Of a DNA stretch of 14,231 nucleotides, positions 1-8,508 are shown piece after piece. The notes beneath the pieces were generated by a model, which was given only the letters and a program-made list of their open reading frames with translations, did no database searches and was not told where the DNA came from. How positions within the stretch are numbered: position 1 is the stretch's first letter; every line of letters starts with the position of its first letter. The stretch comes from Accumulibacter sp. (GTDB taxonomy: Bacteria > Pseudomonadota > Gammaproteobacteria > Burkholderiales > Rhodocyclaceae), in contig JAISQQ010000420.1 in assembly GCA_031274075.1 (NCBI GenBank), positions 1 through 14,231 of the forward strand. The letters run 5' to 3'. The position numbers were made by a program, and so were the translations under genes.

Positions 1-392
1 ACGACGCGCACGCAGCGCTTGCCGGCGCGCACCGATTCGGCCAGGAAGCGCGCGACTTCCTCGTGCGCCTGGTGGCGGTTGAGGCCGTGCAGGTCGATAT
101 GGTTGCGGATCGCCCAGCGGCCTCGCCGCAAGTCGCGCAGCACGTTGCGCGGCAGGCCGGGGCGCAGGAAGGCGTCGGCCTCGCCGATGGTCAGCAGCGC
201 GTCGATTTCGAGCGGCCCATGCAGCGATTCGGCGATCGCCGCCGCCTCGTCGAGTTCGCGCTGGCGCGGGCGCGGACTCGGCTTGGCGCGCTCGTGCAGA
301 ACCCGTTCCGCCGTTTTCAAGGGCCGCACGTCGGCGACGGCGGCATGGAAATCGGCGATTTCCTCAGGCAATGGCTGGTAGCGCGGACTCAT
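1..392 (-). CDS. Smr-domain protein, C-terminus cut off by window edge
   Basis: Reading from the ATG at 392, 130 codons are visible before the window ends. The segment RNHIDLHGLNRHQAHEEV, at about residues 97-114, carries the LDLHG-type motif of the Smr domain (small MutS-related), followed by FLAESVRAGKRCVRVV, which matches the next helix and strand of that fold. The N-terminal region, with VADVRPLK near residue 20 and a basic, proline-rich linker, resembles stand-alone Smr proteins of proteobacteria. Smr domains are known nucleases or nucleic-acid binding modules; the role of this family member is not established. The ATG lies only 4 bases from a heptad repeat array (397-480), there is no clear Shine-Dalgarno site, and the promoter must lie within or beyond the repeats. 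The missing part is the rest of the Smr domain. Confidence 0.85.
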   Translation of the reverse strand, partial: MSPRYQPLPEEIADFHAAVADVRPLKTAERVLHERAKPSPRPRQRELDEAAAIAESLHGPLEIDALLTIGEADAFLRPGLPRNVLRDLRRGRWAIRNHIDLHGLNRHQAHEEVARFLAESVRAGKRCVRV

Positions 393-396
393 CGGC

Positions 397-550
397 GTGG
401 CAGAGGACAGAGGACAGAGGACAGAGGACAGAGGACAGAAGACAGAGGACAGAGGACGGAAGACAGAGGACGGAAGACAGTAATATTTGCGGGCGCGAAG
501 CGCCCGGTAACTGGACTGTCCTCTGTCCTCTGTCTTCTGTCCTCTGTTCC
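397..550. repeat. Heptad repeat array, copy 1: two outward CTGNNNN arms around a core hairpin
   Basis: The left arm (397-480) is twelve exact 7-bp units ending in CAG or CGG, mostly AGGACAG; on the minus strand these read CTGTCCT. The core (481-515) contains the hairpin CGGGCGC-GAA-GCGCCCG at 490-506 followed by GTAACT. The right arm (516-550) is five 7-bp units, CTGTCCT and close variants, on the plus strand. The arms are thus mirror images with unequal unit numbers, which suggests each can expand or contract separately. A transcript through the element could fold into a long stem. It fills almost the whole gap between trxB (stop at 560) and the Smr gene (start at 392). Related copies are at 11597-11659 and 13691-13781. 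Confidence 0.93.
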
Positions 551-559
551 GCCTTCCGT

Positions 560-1566
<1,007 letters not shown>

Positions 1567-1689
1567 ACGGCAAGCATACGAGCAATTTCCGAAGCTTGGC
1601 CGGTTTGGCGATGCCGCGGTGTTTGCAGCGCAGGCGCGCGTCATCGGGTCATGGACGAAACGAGTGCCGTCCAGAATGAAGGAGCCTTC

Positions 1690-2400
1690 ATGGATAAGGT
1701 CAGAGAATCGGTCAGAGAATCGGTCAGAGAATCGGTCAAAGAACCGGTCAGCGGAAAGGCCGCGCGCCTGCTGTTGCAGAACATTCCCCTGTTCAAGGGG
1801 CTTTCCAGGGCGCAGCTCGATCACATCGCGCAGATGGCCATGCTGCGGCAGGAACCGCGGAACAAGACGATCGTCTTCGTGGGAGCGAAAACCGATTCGC
1901 TGTTCATCATCGTCCGGGGCAGCGTGAGAGTGCTCAACCGCGATATCGACGGGCGCGAAGTCATCCTGTCGATGCTCGAGGCCGGCGAGTGTTTCGGCGA
2001 AATGGGCCTGATCGACGAATCGCCGCGCTCGGCCGACGTGGTGACCAATGAACCCTGCGATCTCCTGGTGATTTCCAAGACCGATTTCACCCGGGCGCTG
2101 GCCGAAAATTTCGATCTCTGCCTGAACATCATGAAGAGCCTGGTCCTGCGCCTGCGTGAAGCCAACCACAAGATCGAGAGTCTGGCGCTGATGGACGTTT
2201 ACGGGCGGGTGGCCAAGTTGCTGCGGGATCTTTCCGATGTCGAGAACGGCGTCCGCGTGGTGAAGCGCCGGATCACCAAGATGGATATGGCCAAGATGGT
2301 CGGCGCTTCGCGCGAGATGGTCAGCCGCGTGATGCGCGATCTCGAACTGCGCGGAATCATTCGCAGCAGGCAGGGAAAGATCATCCTCAACGGCGATTGA
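1690..2400 (+). CDS. Crp/Fnr-family transcriptional regulator
   Basis: A 236-residue cyclic-nucleotide-binding-type regulator. The cNMP-binding fold spans about 30-130, with FGEMGL at 102-107 and PRSA at 112-115 in the position of the CRP phosphate-binding cassette. A long dimerisation helix follows (about 135-170), then a C-terminal winged helix (about 196-230). The recognition helix reads GASREMVSRV, keeping the Arg-Glu-x3-Arg pattern (R208, E209, R213) that E. coli CRP uses to read TGTGA half sites. No FNR-type N-terminal cysteine cluster is present. The ATG at 1690 is chosen because AAGGAG lies 5 bases upstream; an in-frame ATG at 1651 lacks such a site. Residues 4-19 are encoded by a 12-bp tandem repeat (RESV units). 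The effector and targets cannot be told from sequence. Confidence 0.92.
   Translation: MDKVRESVRESVRESVKEPVSGKAARLLLQNIPLFKGLSRAQLDHIAQMAMLRQEPRNKTIVFVGAKTDSLFIIVRGSVRVLNRDIDGREVILSMLEAGECFGEMGLIDESPRSADVVTNEPCDLLVISKTDFTRALAENFDLCLNIMKSLVLRLREANHKIESLALMDVYGRVAKLLRDLSDVENGVRVVKRRITKMDMAKMVGASREMVSRVMRDLELRGIIRSRQGKIILNGD
1699..1746 (+). repeat. 12-bp tandem repeat inside the regulator's N-terminus
   Basis: GTCAGAGAATCG occurs three times without interruption (1699-1734), followed by the variant GTCAAAGAACCG (1735-1746). It encodes V-R-E-S units, giving a charged helical N-terminal extension. The period is a multiple of three, so changes in copy number would keep the reading frame. Confidence 0.95.
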
Positions 2401-2431
2401 GCGTAACCTGGCGGGTGTTTCTTGAAAGAGG

Positions 2432-2504
2432 CGTCGTCCCGGCGCAAGCCGGGATCCGGTGCGTTCCTCAAAATTCCTGGATTCCGGCTTGCGCCGGAAT
2501 GACG
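2432..2504. repeat. Paired palindromic (REP-like) repeat between convergent genes
   Basis: Two 26-bp arms (2432-2457 and 2479-2504) are inverted copies with three mismatches; each arm is itself a palindrome around CCGGCGCAAGCCGG. The type, with GTCATTCCGGC ends, is widespread in proteobacterial intergenic DNA. It lies between the 3' ends of the Crp-type gene and adk and could form a cruciform or block read-through, but no T-run follows on either strand, so it is not called an intrinsic terminator. Confidence 0.85.
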
Positions 2505-2545
2505 CGACGGAAAGAGTTGCTGTCCGCGCCAAAACGTAAAACGCG

Positions 2546-3280
<735 letters not shown>

Positions 3281-4063
3281 TCACGCTTTTTCGCCGTTCC
3301 CGGCGAACCACGCCTGCGTGCGCGCCGCTTCCTCGGGCGTGTCGACCCCCGGCATCGGCAAATGGCCGGAAACGAACACGCTGATCCGGTAGCCGTGCCA
3401 CAGGAAACGAAGCTGTTCGAGCGCTTCGAACCGTTCCGCCGGCGCCGCCGCGAGGCGGGCGTAGGCGCGCAGGAAAGCGGCGCGGTAGGCGTACAGGCCC
3501 ACGTGCCGATAGGCGGGAAGACCCTCGGGAAGCGTGTCTTTTCGCTCGGCGAAGTGATCGCGCGCGAAAGGAATGGGCGCGCGCGAAAAATACATCGCGT
3601 CGCCGTCCGCCCTGCATACCACCTTGACCACGTTCGGCGCGAAAAAGTCGGCCGGATCGTCGAGCGGGTGCGCCACGGTGGCGATGTCGGCGCCGCTCTC
3701 GGCGAGCTGCCGCGCCGTCTGGGTGACCAGCCGCGGATCGATCAGCGGCTCGTCGCCCTGCACATTGACGACGATCGTATCGTCGCTCCAGCCGCGCCGT
3801 TCGACGACTTCGGCCAGCCGGTCGGTGCCGTTCGGGTGATCGACGCGGGTGAGCATCACGGACAGGCCGTGCGCCTGCACGGCGACGACCACCTCGGGAT
3901 GATCTGTGGCCACCCATACCTCTTCGGCGCCCGAGAGCAGCGCGCGTTCCGCCACGCGCACGACCATCGGCTTGCCGCCCAGGTCGAGCAAGGGTTTACC
4001 CGGCAGCCGGGTCGAGGCGTAGCGCGCGGGCACCACGGCCTTGAAAGCGATGTTCGAGGGCAT
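3281..4063 (-). CDS. kdsB: 3-deoxy-manno-octulosonate cytidylyltransferase (CMP-Kdo synthetase)
   Basis: Activates Kdo with CTP to give CMP-Kdo for the lipopolysaccharide inner core. The 260 residues fit the family. The N-terminal nucleotide-binding signature [15 protein letters not shown] is at about 11-25, [10 protein letters not shown] at 76-85 and NVQGDEPLI at 100-108, with [11 protein letters not shown] and [10 protein letters not shown] further on. The ATG at 4063 is preferred to an in-frame ATG at 4156 because it begins the conserved N-terminus, has GAGGAA just upstream, and forms a TGATG overlap with the stop of the Trm112-like gene, which implies translational coupling. Confidence 0.97.
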   Translation of the reverse strand: MPSNIAFKAVVPARYASTRLPGKPLLDLGGKPMVVRVAERALLSGAEEVWVATDHPEVVVAVQAHGLSVMLTRVDHPNGTDRLAEVVERRGWSDDTIVVNVQGDEPLIDPRLVTQTARQLAESGADIATVAHPLDDPADFFAPNVVKVVCRADGDAMYFSRAPIPFARDHFAERKDTLPEGLPAYRHVGLYAYRAAFLRAYARLAAAPAERFEALEQLRFLWHGYRISVFVSGHLPMPGVDTPEEAARTQAWFAGNGEKA

Positions 4064-4239
4064 CAGAGTTCCTCTTCGGCAAGGCGGCGCGCCTGGTCTT
4101 CGAGCATCACCGGGATGTCGTCGCGCACCGGGAAGGCCAGCTTGCAGGGCTTGCACACCAGTTCGGAGGCGGCCTTGCGATAGTCGAGGCCGGCTTTGCA
4201 GATCGGGCAGACGAGAATGTCAAGCAGGCGTGCGTCCAT
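4063..4239 (-). CDS. Trm112/UPF0434-family small zinc-ribbon protein
   Basis: A 58-residue protein, [15 protein letters not shown] onward, with cysteine pairs at C11/C14 and C29/C32 that would hold a zinc ion. It ends in an acidic tail. The family (YcaR/UPF0434, related to eukaryotic Trm112) is usually found between lpxK and kdsB in proteobacteria, exactly as here. In eukaryotes and archaea Trm112 activates methyltransferases; the bacterial role is not settled. The start at 4239 lies 20 bases inside the 3' end of lpxK, and the stop overlaps the kdsB start by one base, so the three genes are probably translated as one unit. Confidence 0.93.
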   Translation of the reverse strand: MDARLLDILVCPICKAGLDYRKAASELVCKPCKLAFPVRDDIPVMLEDQARRLAEEEL

Positions 4240-5266
4240 TCAGTTTCTCCAGAATCGTGTCGAGCAGCGAACTTCCGTCCGCAGCGTCGTCGATGCGGGC
4301 TTCCACCGGAAATACCCAAGTCTCCGGCAAGCCAAGGCCCGCGCATTTTACCGCATCCTTCTCGGTCATGAGCAGCACGCCGTCGCGGGCGAAAGCGAGG
4401 TCTTCCACGCGGTAAACCTGATGGTCGGGGAAGGCGTGCCGCGAAAATTCGAGGCCCAGGCCGGCGAGCTGGGAAAAAAAACGCGACGGGTCGCCGATCC
4501 CGGCCACGGCGTGCAGGGATTTCCCGCGCAGCTCCGCCGCCAGGCACGTTTTCCGCGGGTCCTCCAGCGCGACGAAATCCCGCCCGGCAAGATACATCGC
4601 AAAGCACGGCGCGCCGCCCGGATTCACCCGCGCGCCGCCGCCGTTGATCACCACCGCCGTCACGCCGGCCAGGCGGCCAAGCGGCTCGCGCAAGGGGCCG
4701 GCGGGCAGCAAACGCCCGTTGCCCGCACCGCGCCGGTCGAACACCGCGATCTCCACGCGCCGCCGCAGCCGGTAGTGCTGCAAGCCGTCGTCGGACACCA
4801 GCACGTCGCATTCCGGATGCGCGGCGAGCAGCGCCTTCCCGGCGGCGGCGCGATCGCGCCCGACGAAGACCGGAACGCCGCTCTTTCGCGCCAGCAGCAG
4901 CGGCTCGTCGCCGACCCGCGCGGCGTCCGAGGCCGCAAACACCGGCTCGATCGCGCCGCGCTCCTCGCCCGCGCCCGCGTATCCCCGGCTGATGACGCCG
5001 GGACGCCAACCGAGTTCGCGCAGGCGCTCCACCAGCCAGAGCGCCAGCGGCGTCTTGCCGCTGCCGCCCACCGTCAGGTTGCCGACGACGATGACCGGGA
5101 CCGGCAACGACACCGACGGCAGAATCCCCCGGCGATAAAGAAAGCGCCGCGTCGCGGCGAGGCCGCGAAACAGCCAGGAGAAGGGCAGCAGGGGCAGCAG
5201 CGGCGGCGAGAGGCGTTCGCGGAACCACAGGCGGGACAGGGATTGCAAGAAGTTGGCGCGGATCAT
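4220..5266 (-). CDS. lpxK: Tetraacyldisaccharide 4'-kinase (lipid A biosynthesis)
   Basis: Inner-membrane enzyme that phosphorylates the 4' position of the tetraacyl-disaccharide to give lipid IVA. The 348 residues fit the family. After an amphipathic, hydrophobic N-terminus ([23 protein letters not shown]) comes the Walker A motif [12 protein letters not shown] at 62-73, then SRGY at 93-96, the SDDGLQH motif near 146-152, [11 protein letters not shown], and the C-terminal TEKDAVKC segment. All are typical of LpxK. The ATG at 5266 is the only start before the conserved N-terminus. It overlaps the Trm112-like gene. The usual upstream neighbours exbB-exbD are 2.8 kb away, separated by unrelated genes, so lpxK may now depend on a new promoter or on read-through from the XRE gene. 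Confidence 0.96.
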   Translation of the reverse strand: MIRANFLQSLSRLWFRERLSPPLLPLLPFSWLFRGLAATRRFLYRRGILPSVSLPVPVIVVGNLTVGGSGKTPLALWLVERLRELGWRPGVISRGYAGAGEERGAIEPVFAASDAARVGDEPLLLARKSGVPVFVGRDRAAAGKALLAAHPECDVLVSDDGLQHYRLRRRVEIAVFDRRGAGNGRLLPAGPLREPLGRLAGVTAVVINGGGARVNPGGAPCFAMYLAGRDFVALEDPRKTCLAAELRGKSLHAVAGIGDPSRFFSQLAGLGLEFSRHAFPDHQVYRVEDLAFARDGVLLMTEKDAVKCAGLGLPETWVFPVEARIDDAADGSSLLDTILEKLNGRTPA

Positions 5267-5370
5267 TCGCGGCTCGCCTGGAAAATGGATGGATAAACCT
5301 AGAAAAAGTTAAGCACAAAGGGCACAGCGAACACAAGGAAAAACGGTAAGGGCGGACACCTGGGTCCTCC

Positions 5371-5661
5371 CTATTCCGGCGGCTTCAGCAGCGTCCAGGC
5401 GGGTATCTCCAGCGCCGAAGCCAAACGTTCGATGTTTGAGAGCGACACGTTCCAGCGGGAACGCTCCACGGCGGAAACGTAAGTCCGATCCAGATCGCAC
5501 TCCATCGCCAGCCGTTCCTGCGACCATCCCCGTTCGACACGCGTCAGACGAATCCAGTAGGCCAGCACGTCGCGGAGATTGTCCGGATCGGGAAGAGCGG
5601 CGGGAGGCGATGGCTTGGCGGACACCGCGCCATCATCCCTATGTGATACATTTGCATCCAC
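5371..5661 (-). CDS. XRE-family helix-turn-helix regulator
   Basis: A 96-residue DNA-binding protein. Residues about 31-90 form one Cro/CI-type HTH domain, with GWSQERLAMECDLDRTYVSA as helices 2-3 and NVSLSNIERLASALEI as helices 4-5. The segment RTYVSAVERSRWNVSLSNIE closely follows the consensus of small solitary repressors and restriction-modification controller proteins. No ATG is available in frame; the GTG at 5661 is chosen, with a GTG at 5625 as alternative, and residues 1-30 are low in complexity and may be disordered. It is transcribed away from the DUF1643 gene across a 94-base spacer, the usual layout for a regulator that controls itself and its neighbour. The target is an inference. 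Confidence 0.88.
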   Translation of the reverse strand: MDANVSHRDDGAVSAKPSPPAALPDPDNLRDVLAYWIRLTRVERGWSQERLAMECDLDRTYVSAVERSRWNVSLSNIERLASALEIPAWTLLKPPE

Positions 5662-5670
5662 GGAGTTTGC

Positions 5671-5699
5671 TTCACTATTCGTTCGCTATTTGCTACGAT
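5671..5699 (+). promoter_or_regulatory. Possible promoter for the DUF1643 gene
   Basis: TTCACT (5671-5676) and TACGAT (5694-5699) are separated by 17 bases, each matching four of six sigma-70 consensus positions. The pair lies in the XRE/DUF1643 divergent spacer, about 57 bases ahead of the DUF1643 ATG. The match is modest and may be chance. Confidence 0.3.
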
Positions 5700-5755
5700 A
5701 GTTCCATTCGCCGCTGAGATTTTTTTCACCTCCCCACCGCCAAAAGGCAAGAACG

Positions 5756-6268
5756 ATGAGCCATGAACAGGAAGCCGGCGCGGTTTTTTCGCCATGCCGC
5801 AAGTATCGCTACCGCCTCTGGAGAAACTGGAATACGAGCCTGCCGAGACTGCTCTTCTGCATGCTCAACCCCAGTAAGGCGGACGAAAGCGAAGACGACG
5901 CGACGATCACCCGCTGCCGGGAACGAGCCGCGCGTCTGGGATTCGGGAGCGTGGAGGCGGTCAATCTGTTTGCCTGGTGTTCCACGACGCCAGACAAACT
6001 TTGGCAGGTCGACGATCCGGTAGGGCCGGACAGTGACCAGGCCATTCTGAAGGCGGCGCGGGACGCGAAGACGGTCATTTGCGCGTGGGGCGAACACGGT
6101 TTGGCGGCGCGGATCGTCGATGGCCGTTCCCGCGCCGGACGTGTCCGGCAGCTTCTCCAGGAAGCGGGCGCAACGCCTCATGTCTTGGGACTGACCCAGA
6201 ACGGAGCGCCCAGACACCCGCTTTACGTCGCCTATGAAGTTCAGCCCGCTGTTTGGGAACAGGAATAG
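5756..6268 (+). CDS. DUF1643 family protein
   Basis: A 170-residue soluble protein that follows the DUF1643 pattern throughout: FSPCRKYRYRLWR at 11-23, the signature FCMLNPSKADESEDDATITRC from about 34, VEAVNLFAW at 66-74, DPVGPDSD at 87-94, ICAWGEHG at 108-115, and a C-terminal LGLTQNGAPRHPLYV. No biochemical function is known to me for this family; members are scattered in bacteria and phages, often in variable loci. Many conserved polar residues (N38, D47-D48, R53) suggest an enzyme or nucleotide binder, but that is inference. The ATG at 5756 has AAGGCAAG upstream. It faces away from the XRE gene and heads the rightward genes of the block. Confidence 0.88.
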   Translation: MSHEQEAGAVFSPCRKYRYRLWRNWNTSLPRLLFCMLNPSKADESEDDATITRCRERAARLGFGSVEAVNLFAWCSTTPDKLWQVDDPVGPDSDQAILKAARDAKTVICAWGEHGLAARIVDGRSRAGRVRQLLQEAGATPHVLGLTQNGAPRHPLYVAYEVQPAVWEQE

Positions 6269-6339
6269 GTCGACGCTTTGTTGGTTTTGGGTAACAGAGG
6301 GGAGAAACCCTCGTTTGTTGAAAGTTCGTGCGATGTTTG

Positions 6340-6358
6340 AATTGCGTCGCAATTTTTT
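6340..6358 (+). terminator. Weak terminator-like hairpin after the DUF1643 gene
   Basis: AATTGC (6340-6345) and GCAATT (6349-6354) can pair across a 3-base loop and run into a total of six T. The stem is AT-rich and short and sits about 70 bases after the DUF1643 stop and 26 bases before the next ATG, so it may be weak or fortuitous. Confidence 0.3.
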
Positions 6359-6383
6359 GTGTATTTTCTATGAAGGAAACATC

Positions 6384-6995
6384 ATGAATCCCAGAATTTT
6401 TTTGCTGTTGGCCGCAAGCCTTTTGATGGCAACGAATGTTTATGCCGGGAAGGTAGGTCCGGACGTGGATGTCAGCGATTTTGATATTGCGGGGCTGAAA
6501 ACCGGAATGGATTTGGAAGAAGCGCGGCAAATAGCTGCAAAGCGCTTGAATGTTCCTTTGGCTGAGATGAAGAAAGGTTATGAGATTTTTGAACATCCTG
6601 TCACGCATGCTAAGTTGTCTTCCGTTTTTACCTATAGAACAAACAACTTGAGGATCGAGGTAGGTTTTGTTATTCGCGTTCCCTTTGACAATAAACGCCC
6701 ATTGGCGCTGGACAATGTTATTTACGAAGTCACTGGTACAGACCAAAATAAAGCGGCTATGAAAAAAGCAGCACTGGACAAATATGGCACACCAACAAAA
6801 GAAGAAGGTAATAACTTAGATTGGTGTGTACTAGAACCTGATAAATCTACTAAAGATAGAAGCATGTGGATGTGTGATAATGATTTCCCTATGATAAAGT
6901 TATGGTCTGAACGCTTATTTCTCCATGATTATAGATGGAAAAAGGCGCTCAGACAATTTGAAGAAGATCGAAAGACAACAAAACCCAATTTTTGA
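6384..6995 (+). CDS. Exported protein of unknown function
   Basis: A 203-residue protein with a clear signal peptide: MNPR, a hydrophobic core IFLLLAASLLMA, and a signal peptidase I site after VYA at residue 21. The mature part begins GKVGPDVDV and contains FDIAGLKTGMDLEEARQIA at 33-51, which recalls the GMs-x-x-E-A motif of small periplasmic proteins such as SmpA/BamE-like folds, though the resemblance is short and I do not assign a family. Two cysteines, C148 (after DW) and C164 (MWMC), could form a disulfide in the periplasm. The start at 6384 has AAGGAAAC 7 bases upstream. The coding DNA is visibly AT-richer than the flanking housekeeping genes, consistent with recent transfer. Confidence 0.8.
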   Translation: MNPRIFLLLAASLLMATNVYAGKVGPDVDVSDFDIAGLKTGMDLEEARQIAAKRLNVPLAEMKKGYEIFEHPVTHAKLSSVFTYRTNNLRIEVGFVIRVPFDNKRPLALDNVIYEVTGTDQNKAAMKKAALDKYGTPTKEEGNNLDWCVLEPDKSTKDRSMWMCDNDFPMIKLWSERLFLHDYRWKKALRQFEEDRKTTKPNF

Positions 6996-7016
6996 ATCTC
7001 TCCGGGTCTAATTCCC

Positions 7017-7080
7017 CGCCCCTTGGGGCGATTGACTTGAGGTCTTTTTCCGGTTTGATACCCCGCAGCTTGCTGCGGGG
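7017..7080. repeat. Two GC-rich palindromes between the exported-protein and Nmad2-like genes
   Basis: CGCCCC-TT-GGGGCG lies at 7017-7030 and the 9-bp palindrome CCCCGCAGC-TT-GCTGCGGGG at 7061-7080. The second has a stable stem and is a common intergenic palindrome type in proteobacteria; it is followed by only two T, so termination would be modest. Together they separate transcription of the exported-protein gene (stop 6995) from the next gene. Confidence 0.7.
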
Positions 7081-7262
7081 TTGTCCATTGGTGACAAACA
7101 AGTGCAATCTGGATGGATCTTATGAGTAGCTGGCCCCTGTTGTGTCATACAAAGTGGAAATTTACCTTGGAATTGAAATAAGTACGGAGGTATCGCCGTC
7201 GACTATTGGCATAATTGGCCGGCTTTACCCAGTGTATTTGGCATTCAGAAGGAGGTTGGAAA

Positions 7263-7937
7263 ATGAGCAGGCTTTGTACGTACATCATGATTGAGGACGC
7301 AGGTCTGGCGCCCAATCCATTTGGAGTTTGGTGTACATTGGCTCTTTGTACTCCAAACCATCAGCATACGAGCGCTCGCGAAAAAGGCGATTGGATTGCC
7401 GGCTTTTTTGGCAAAAAACATGAATTGGCGCACAAACTGGTTTATGCGATGGAGCTTTTTGAAAAAGAAATCCAGATGGATGATTACTACCAGCGTCCGG
7501 ATTTCCAATATAAAAAACCCAAAGAGAACGGCACTGCAATTGAGCAGGTGGGCGATAACATTTATTTTAAAAATAACGGTGAGTTGGGCGTCCACGGCGG
7601 ATGGAATCCTCATGCAGGAAACGAAAAAGCGGATATTAAATATGGTATTGTTTTTGTCGCAAAAAAATTCTGGTATTTCGGCAAGGAAGCCGTGGATATA
7701 CCGGAAAAATTACGTGCGCTCATACCCAATGGGCGAGGTACTAGGATAAACCATGACCGGGAACTGGTAAAAGAATTCAGGGAATGGGTTGAAAACGGAT
7801 GTGGAAATGGAATAAAACCAGGGAAACACGGCGATCCGCTGAATTTCGTTTCGACAGGAACGGAATCACTGGCATGCCCAGGGATATGCAACAAAACCGG
7901 AACGACACAGCTAAATCCGCAAAAAATAGGCTGCTAA
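7263..7937 (+). CDS. Nmad2-like protein (nucleotide modification associated domain 2)
   Basis: A 224-residue protein. The order of motifs matches what I recall of the Nmad2 family: the start SRLCTYIMIEDAGLAPNPF, CTLALCTP at 24-31, KGDWIAGF at 41-48, LVYAMEL at 59-65, DDYYQRPDFQYKKP at 73-86, GDNIYFKNNGE at 97-107, YGIVFVAKKFWYFGKEA at 127-143 and a final GDPLNF near 190-195. Nmad families were named from gene neighbourhoods linked to modified DNA bases; no reaction is assigned. The last 30 residues carry extra cysteines (C205, C209, C224) not expected in the core and may be an extension. The ATG at 7263 is well supported by AAGGAGG 7 bases upstream; an in-frame TTG at 7215 is less likely. The coding DNA is AT-rich. 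Confidence 0.72.
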   Translation: MSRLCTYIMIEDAGLAPNPFGVWCTLALCTPNHQHTSAREKGDWIAGFFGKKHELAHKLVYAMELFEKEIQMDDYYQRPDFQYKKPKENGTAIEQVGDNIYFKNNGELGVHGGWNPHAGNEKADIKYGIVFVAKKFWYFGKEAVDIPEKLRALIPNGRGTRINHDRELVKEFREWVENGCGNGIKPGKHGDPLNFVSTGTESLACPGICNKTGTTQLNPQKIGC

Positions 7938-8005
7938 AACAAGCGCAGCTCGATCCGGGGAAGTGAACGACAGCTTGCGAGACTGTCTGAAAACGCATGG
8001 GCCGG

Positions 8006-8021
8006 TGTGAGTGACTTCACT
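8006..8021. promoter_or_regulatory. CRP-type operator-like palindrome
   Basis: TGTGAGTGACTTCACT matches nine of the ten consensus positions of TGTGA-N6-TCACA. It lies in the 141-base gap between the convergent ends of the Nmad2-like gene and exbD, where there is no gene start, so it may be a relic or chance. Nothing else is seen in that gap. Confidence 0.3.
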
Positions 8022-8078
8022 TCGGATTCATTCCACCACATTTGCGGCGGAAGCACCGGTTTTCCGGCTGCTGGCAGT

Positions 8079-8498
8079 TCACTGCGGCGGCGATTGCGTG
8101 GCGAAGGAAATGTGCGCGTAGCCGGCGGCCTGGGCCGCCTGCATGATGTCGATGACGCTCTGGTGCGTCGCCTTGGCGTCGGCGTTGATGACGATCAAGG
8201 GGTCGGGCCGGTCGCCGGCGGCGCGGCGCAGCGCCTCGCTGATCGAACGCACGTCGGCGGCGGCCAGCGGCGTCTTGTCGATCAGCACCTGGCCGGCCGC
8301 GGTGACGGCGACGTCTACCTCGTTGGGCTGTTCGGCGTGCTGGCCCGCGTCGGCCGTGGGCAGGTTGATCTCCAGCCCGGAGAATTTGGCGTAGGTGGTG
8401 GTGAGCATCAGGAAAATGATGATCACCAGCAACACGTCGATCAAGGGGATCAGGTTGATTTCCGGCTCGTCGAAGCCGCGCCCGCGCTGGAAGTTCAT
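8079..8498 (-). CDS. exbD: ExbD/TolR-family proton-channel subunit
   Basis: A 139-residue inner-membrane protein with a short cytoplasmic N-terminus, one transmembrane helix (about 15-35) and a periplasmic domain. The helix starts INLIPLIDVLLVIIIFLML and holds the conserved proton-carrying aspartate at D21, typical of ExbD/TolR. With ExbB it uses the proton gradient to energise TonB-type or Tol-type systems; which partner is served cannot be told here, as no tonB or tolA is nearby. The ATG at 8498 has GAGGAGG upstream, overlapping the exbB stop region, so the two genes are one unit. lpxK is the usual next gene but is displaced by the accessory block. Confidence 0.95.
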   Translation of the reverse strand: MNFQRGRGFDEPEINLIPLIDVLLVIIIFLMLTTTYAKFSGLEINLPTADAGQHAEQPNEVDVAVTAAGQVLIDKTPLAAADVRSISEALRRAAGDRPDPLIVINADAKATHQSVIDIMQAAQAAGYAHISFATQSPPQ

Positions 8499-8508
8499 GA
8501 CCGCCTCC

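Noticed and set aside
397..550. CRISPR array
   Set aside because: The units are 7 bp with no spacers, and no cas gene is present.
5300..5335. Tandem repeat of CACAAAGG type upstream of lpxK
   Set aside because: Only three imperfect units; too degenerate to call.
7121..7180. Small open frame of 19 codons ahead of the Nmad2-like gene
   Set aside because: No ribosome binding site at its ATG and nothing to support translation.
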